From positions 1 to 30,530 of IMG/VR virus record IMGVR_UViG_3300020496_000002: a stretch of 30,530 nucleotides of DNA; one strand, written 5' to 3'. The translations under genes were made by a program, and so were the position numbers. Positions 30,243-30,530 of this stretch are shown piece after piece (position 1 is the stretch's first letter; every line of letters starts with the position of its first letter). The DNA comes from a virus. The notes beneath the pieces are model-generated. The model had not been told where the DNA came from. It saw only the letters and a program-made list of their open reading frames with translations, and searched no databases.

Positions 30243-30271
30243 TGGCTTTTTTCCATGCAACATGGTTGCAT
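30213..30271. repeat. Two exact copies of a 15-bp dyad (TGCAACATGGTTGCA)
   Basis: Copies lie at 30213-30227 and 30256-30270, each a perfect TGCAAC inverted repeat around ATG. Both are followed by T, and their centres are 43 nt apart, about four helical turns. This is a typical layout for a dimeric DNA-binding protein. Confidence 0.7.
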
Positions 30272-30292
30272 AAAGGCCTCTTTTGACACGGA

Positions 30293-30352
30293 TTGTGTCG
30301 ATATTTTAGGCATTTGTGTCGATTTTGTGCTGGCTTTGTGTCGTTTGTGTCG
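30293..30352. repeat. Four TTGTGTCG iterons
   Basis: Direct copies at 30293-30300, 30314-30321, 30336-30343 and 30345-30352 (steps of 21, 22 and 9 nt). An inverted GACAC at 30285-30289 faces the first copy. The steps of two helical turns suit cooperative protein binding. Confidence 0.6.
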
Positions 30353-30392
30353 GCAGTTCTGTTACGAATCTATGACAATTAGTGACAAAGTT

Positions 30393-30458
30393 GCCTAAGC
30401 AAATAAGCAGATACGCAATGTCCGTGCGTGTATAACCGCCTATGCAAATATGCAGATA
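30393..30458. repeat. Two 21-nt direct repeats, GCCTAWGCAAATAWGCAGATA
   Basis: 30393-30413 and 30438-30458 are identical except for two A-to-T changes. Both changes convert AAGCA to ATGCA within the same sub-motif, so each repeat keeps internal symmetry of its half-sites. The repeat step is 45 nt. Confidence 0.65.
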
Positions 30459-30471
30459 AGCAGTTATTGAC

Positions 30472-30525
30472 CGCGAGTCAACTTACGCAATTGACGCAAT
30501 TATGACGCAATTGAACGCGGGTCAA
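30472..30525. repeat. ACGCAATT triplet flanked by CGCGRGTCAA
   Basis: ACGCAATT occurs at 30485-30492, 30494-30501 and 30505-30512. CGCGAGTCAA (30472-30481) and CGCGGGTCAA (30516-30525) flank the set in the same orientation. The array runs close to the right edge, so more copies may lie outside the window. Confidence 0.6.
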
Positions 30526-30530
30526 AAATG

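Larger units (their letters stand above)
29896..30530. other. Gene-free, repeat-dense control region or candidate replication origin
   Basis: About 635 nt without a credible gene. A 118-codon plus-strand frame at 30042-30398 has Cys/Phe-rich, low-complexity composition and crosses the repeats, so it is not called. From left to right it holds the groEL promoter, a dyad, an AT-rich tract (29977-30042), repeated CACTTTTT, two copies of a TGCAAC-ATG-GTTGCA dyad, four TTGTGTCG copies, two 21-nt direct repeats and three ACGCAATT copies. An AT-rich tract next to several short iterated motifs is what one expects of a replication origin or a major regulatory hub. This is inference from layout. Confidence 0.5.

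Noticed and set aside
30042-30398. 118-codon plus-strand ORF in the right-end region
   Set aside because: It covers the dyads and iterons, has an unlikely Cys/Phe-rich composition, no start-site signal and no recognisable family. It is better seen as non-coding control DNA.
30213-30525. CRISPR-like array
   Set aside because: The repeats are short, of different families and unevenly spaced, with no constant repeat-spacer unit and no cas gene.
1-30530. Integrase, attachment site or tRNA genes
   Set aside because: No recombinase motif, no cloverleaf and no tRNA-like end were seen on either strand. Nothing supports lysogeny from this window.

Overview
The window reads as part of the genome of a tailed, podovirus-type bacteriophage infecting a member of the Bacteroidetes, most like the crAss-like phages (Crassvirales) or an environmental sister group. 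The main reasons are the late gene order (small terminase candidate, TerL, portal, scaffold-like protein, major capsid protein, conserved ring/adaptor proteins, very long stabilization or muzzle-type protein), the family signatures visible in those proteins, the low GC content, A-rich leaders without strong Shine-Dalgarno sequences, and repeated TATATTTG boxes that match the Bacteroidetes -7 promoter element (TAnnTTTG). No integrase, tRNA gene, CRISPR array or insertion sequence was seen. All family assignments come from reading the sequence; no search was run.

Layout. All protein genes except one are on the minus strand, so the transcriptional order is right to left. (1) 29.9-30.53 kb: a gene-free, repeat-dense segment with an AT-rich tract, dyads and several sets of short direct repeats. 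It looks like a control region or replication origin. (2) 28.1-29.9 kb: a phage-encoded GroEL and an overlapping GroES, in the order GroEL then GroES. (3) 27.57-28.16 kb: the only plus-strand gene, a winged-helix DNA-binding protein whose end overlaps the end of groES; its likely terminator lies inside the groES coding sequence. (4) 26.1-27.5 kb: seven small, tightly packed or overlapping genes, most encoding basic proteins of types common in phages. (5) 19.1-26.1 kb: a 2349-residue tail fibre with a C-terminal S74 self-cleaving chaperone domain. (6) 17.1-19.1 kb: two small fibre-associated-type proteins flanking a GT9-like glycosyltransferase and a DUF6165-like protein. (7) 15.1-17.1 kb: an unknown acidic protein and a lysis cassette (holin, GH19 endolysin, membrane-anchored spanin candidate). 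(8) 13.8-15.1 kb: small genes, including a GroES-like candidate and a possible small terminase subunit. (9) 1-13.8 kb: packaging and head-neck genes, with intrinsic-terminator hairpins after the capsid gene and the next structural genes.

How the parts fit. The right half supplies folding help (GroEL/ES), a likely regulator, the host-recognition fibre and surface-glycan enzymes. The centre supplies lysis. The left half supplies DNA packaging, the capsid and the neck/tail. Frequent overlaps (ATGA, TAATG and longer) point to long co-transcribed units broken by a few TATATTTG promoters and hairpin terminators. The most unusual points are the cochaperonin gene carrying a terminator for the convergent gene, the lambda-type deviant Walker A motif in TerL, the glycosyltransferase/DUF6165 pair, and the repeat-rich right-end segment.
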